The notes under the pieces were generated by a model. That model was given only the letters and a program-made list of their open reading frames with translations, was not told the origin of the DNA and searched no databases. A stretch of 64,000 bases of DNA. It comes from Plantago elongata (lineage: Eukaryota; Streptophyta; Magnoliopsida; Lamiales; Plantaginaceae). The position numbers were made by a program, and so were the translations under genes. The stretch spans positions 19,409-83,408 of the forward strand of contig JAYMSP010000102.1 of assembly GCA_036897095.1 (NCBI GenBank), given 5' to 3'. Shown one piece after another: positions 61,255 through 64,000 of this stretch; position 1 is the first letter of the stretch, and each line of letters opens with the position of its first letter.

Positions 61255-62246
61255 CGTAGTGTGCTTCATGACCGGTTACTGGATACAAGTTTTCCCGCTC
61301 CCATCGGTTGTTCTCAAAAGCATTGAATTTATCTGTCGCTCTTTTATATGGAGTTGTTCTCAAAAGCATTGAATTTATCTGTCGCTCTTTTATATGGAGT
61401 AACACTGATGTTACTAGAAAAGCACCTGTTGCATGGGACAAAGTTTGTGATGAGAAGAATCAAGGGCCCTCAATCTAACTTCCTTTGCTGATTGGAATAA
61501 GCATACCATTGTTAAATTACTTTGGAACCTGTGCACCAAAGCAGACAAGTTGTGGGTGAAATGGATACGCTGCAATTATATAAAGGAACACAATGTCATG
61601 GATGTCAGGATAACTAAGAATTGCTCCTGGATTATGAAAGCTGTAATGAAGGCATGCTCATTCGTGCAATCATCTCGTATATGGCCGATGACTCTGATGG
61701 CTCCTAAATTCCCAACTAGGCTATTATACAAGGAGATTCGTGGTACCAAACAAGAAGTCAAATGGAAGAAATTTTGGTTCAGTAACAAGGCAAGGCCTCG
61801 GGCTATGCTCTATACTTGGATGGCACTTCATGAACGCTTGGCAACTAGGGATGGAATCTGCCGATCGAACTCTGGCATCGACCTAACCTGCTTTTTTTTG
61901 TCCACAAGCAAAAACCCACCAACACTTATTTTTCAAGTGTCCCTATATGAATAGAATCTGGAGTCGGGTGATGTAGTGGTTGCATATCAAACGTACACCC
62001 CACGACTGGAGCATGGAACTGGATGTGATGTGTAGGCACTTCGAGGGCAAATATTGGAAAGCAAAGCTCCTCAAAAGCGCCATTGCGGGAGCAATTTATG
62101 TCATATGGATGGAGAGGAATGCGGTCTACTTTCAGAAGCAACTCGCAAATCAACACCTTGAGGAAAAGATTATAGATATTCTAATTACTAGAGCATGGAT
62201 TGGTCCCCATTTGCGGGCACATTGTGCACGATTAATGTTAGCATGA
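61255..62246 (+). mobile_element. LINE remnant (3' part of ORF2)
   Basis: Reads ICRSFIWSNTDVTRKAPVAW and then DKVC, followed after a frameshift by LLWNLCTKADKLWVKWIRCN, KFWFSNKARPRAMLYTWMAL, HERLATRDG and IAGAIYVIWMERNAVYFQKQ. These match the region after reverse transcriptase and the final zinc-binding domain of plant L1-like elements. At least two frameshifts and stops break it, one caused by a 46-bp tandem duplication at 61307-61398. The reverse transcriptase core is missing. Confidence 0.85.
61307..61398. repeat. 46-bp tandem duplication within the LINE remnant
   Basis: GTTGTTCTCAAAAGCATTGA begins at 61307 and 61353. The two copies appear identical over the 46-bp unit, so the event is recent, and because 46 is not a multiple of three it shifts the frame. 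Confidence 0.93.
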
Positions 62247-63673
62247 TAGATTAGCTTTCATCTTGTCTCAACTAGTCATTTAGCATATTTGGATACTTTG
62301 TCTGGATCTTAGGATCGGCGTGTATTAATTGGAAGATAATAAAAATTTAATGTTCGTTTTAAAAATAATTTTAGTGGATTTATTTGAAGTATATTTAATG
62401 CTTAAATATTGAATGATTTTCGAAAAAGTTATAAGAAGTTTTATTTAGAATATACAACTGACAAAATAAAAAGTGGCTATTGTTGAGATGGTCGATATAA
62501 TATATAGTATGCCACTCTTGGACTTTTTGCTTAGGAAACGGTTCTGTACAGGCTTCTGGTCTGTGTTTTAAAAGTTGAATTCGGTAATCGACCTGAAATA
62601 CCTATTAAGGAAAGTTCAACTAGATAAACTCGAACTCACATAATAATTATGTTTTAATACATATATTCAATATATTTTATACCTACTAATACAATAGTAC
62701 ATTTTTGCAGTAATAATCTTATAAAGAAGTGTAATTTTTTGCCAATTTAAAGTGGCCCAACCCAAGCCTACATTCTAGTCTATACCCCTACAAGTCTACA
62801 ACTAACCCTAACCCTCCACTCACTCCACATCAGCATCCACGTTTCCCCCTCCAATTTCCAATCTATGACTAAAAGGTACGCAAGTTATTTAAATTATCAA
62901 ACTAGAAATATTTCTTGGCACATCACATTGAGTTGCAGAGCAATAAAACAGCAGAGCAAGAAGAAACAAACGAGAAGAGACCAAATTCAAAGTAATATCT
63001 GAAGTAGCAGTTGCACAGAGCCAACGAGGAGAGATTGAAGAAGCCGATGTATAGGATTGAAGAAGACGATGGATAGGAAGTGAGTGATTGAAGAAAAATT
63101 TAGGGATCTAGGTTAATTAGGTGAGTTTCTCCCAATTTTTGTATTTAACACGATTAAACCTGATTTTATACAGCGTTTTTACCGAATTACCCGAATTACT
63201 CGAGTTTTGGAGGTTTTCGGCTCATTTTACCCACAAAATCACGGTTGAACCGGTCTGACCCGTCGAGTTTTAAAACACATCTTATGGTACACCCAAATAA
63301 GAAAATGGATATTATACAGAGTTTTTTCGCCGAATTACCCGAGTTTTGGAGATTTTTGGCCCATTTTACCCACTGAATCACGATTGAATCGGGTCAAACG
63401 TCGAGTTTCGAAACACACCTTATGGTACACCCAAATAAGGAAATGAATATCAGGGATGTTAATATGTTCAATCCGCCATTGATACCTTGAAAATGAATCC
63501 TAAGATATCTCACGTTGTTTAAAGCCTAAGGCTCAAAGGTCCGACCATAAGTCCCTTCGAAGTCCGAAGACGATCCGGAATTGCCAAAAAACACTTAACA
63601 ATCGGACTTGAAAACAACGCGGTGTTTAAACAAAATTGAAACCAAATGTGCAGACATATAGAAAACTGATCAC
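62247..63673. other. Repeat-rich spacer right of the LINE
   Basis: No gene recognised. It contains the diverged tandem pair at 63166-63446. The later exons expected for the LSM7 gene starting at 63844 are not visible here. Confidence 0.5.
63166..63446. repeat. Two-copy tandem repeat, unit about 138-146 bp
   Basis: TTATACAG(C/A)G(T)TTTT starts at 63166 and 63312. Both copies share CGAATTACC and CGAGTTTTGGAG, TTTTACCCAC, TCACG.TTGAA and end CTTATGGTACACCCAAATAA. The first copy has a small extra segment (ACCCGAATTACTCG). Confidence 0.9.
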
Positions 63674-63844
63674 CTTGTCTTCCACCAGTGAGCTTAACTT
63701 GAACGCCCTTGTCGACAAACTTCGCCAAATCCAGAACCGTTTCCTTCCTTCCAGACTGGAAAACAAGAAAAAGAAATTAAAATCAAACGCAGAAAACAGT
63801 CAGCTCGTTAAGCAAAACACGGAAAAACAGATCGGTGTTACCAT
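63674..63844 (-). CDS. LSM7: U6 snRNA-associated Sm-like protein LSm7, first coding exons only
   Basis: On the minus strand, exon 1 ends with the start codon itself (ATG at 63844-63842, donor GTAACA). Exon 2 (63755-63674) reads SGRKETVLDLAKFVDKGVQV followed by KLTGGRQ, the exact opening of plant LSm7. LSm7 is a ring subunit of the LSm1-7 (mRNA decay) and LSm2-8 (U6 snRNA) complexes. Only 28 residues of about 100 are present; the Sm1 motif has just begun and the rest of the Sm fold (the YDQLLNLVLDEA part and after) is not found to the left, where LINE and repeat DNA lie. A CAG at 63882-63880 may be an acceptor of a 5' untranslated intron. Either the gene is truncated by rearrangement or it has an extremely long intron. 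Confidence 0.82.
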
Positions 63845-64000
63845 TATAGCTTCGATCGACAAGCTGCAAGGAGTTCCACCTGAAAACAAATTGTTGGAAA
63901 ATATTCAATCAAAGTGTTCAATGAGCAGGAATCGCAAATTGAACTTGGTAGTAGATCGAAATTTGGAGACGAGGTTACGATTAAGAGACAATTATGCCCT
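63845..64000 (-). other. Probable 5' leader or intron of the LSM7 gene
   Basis: No coding sequence recognised. The 38 bases just before the ATG could be a leader exon following an AG acceptor at about 63880. Confidence 0.4.

Noticed and set aside
60916-61269. 117-codon minus-strand open frame
   Set aside because: Antisense of the CNOT9 3' region, no domain, composition typical of AT-rich non-coding DNA.

Overview
This window is nuclear DNA from a flowering plant, most likely a eudicot. It is AT-rich, its genes carry many introns with GT/AG borders, and the intergenic DNA and larger introns are filled with small transposable elements (Stowaway-like MITEs, tRNA-derived SINEs, retrotransposon debris). 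Nothing seen fixes the species; an asterid is only an impression. There are no operons, CRISPR arrays or phage features.

Layout: the left edge cuts an ABCB-type transporter (minus strand, first two exons at 152-906). A 213-bp tandem triplication follows (1614-2253). Next are a small acidic/lysine protein of a plant family of unknown function (+, 3935-5171), a tiny tRNA-derived retro-insertion (5875-5969), a PM19/AWPM-19 membrane protein (-, 6809-7712) and ribosomal protein L32 (-, 9535-11531). Then come a broken HSP70 copy (+, 15178-16507) and a nine-exon five-span membrane protein (-, 17078-21100). The stretch 21.1-30.2 kb holds no gene. It contains interleaved inverted repeats, SINEs with target-site duplications and a small copia-like LTR element (27.0-29.05 kb) whose 5' LTR is split by a SINE.

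The largest gene is the class-3 starch-branching-enzyme homologue (+, 30218-46433, 21 exons, 881 residues). Its two big introns hold LINE, copia and LTR-like remnants. From 46.4 to 55.4 kb there is only repeat DNA: a 1.05-kb element with about 235-bp inverted ends, a near-perfect hairpin, a 540-bp long-inverted-repeat MITE, a gypsy-like gag remnant and several tandem duplications. The CCR4-NOT subunit CNOT9/RCD1 gene (+, 55435-60770) follows, then a LINE fragment (61255-62246) and a repeat block. At the right edge lie the start codon and first coding exons of LSM7 (-), with the rest of that gene not found.

The genes are unrelated housekeeping or membrane genes and form no pathway together. 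Exon borders were worked out by hand: each junction was checked for GT/AG and for reading-frame phase, and in every multi-exon gene the phases close to a whole number of codons. No clearly new biological system was found. The most interesting points are the missing catalytic residues in the branching-enzyme homologue, the patched deletion in the HSP70 pseudogene, and the nested insertions with readable target-site duplications.
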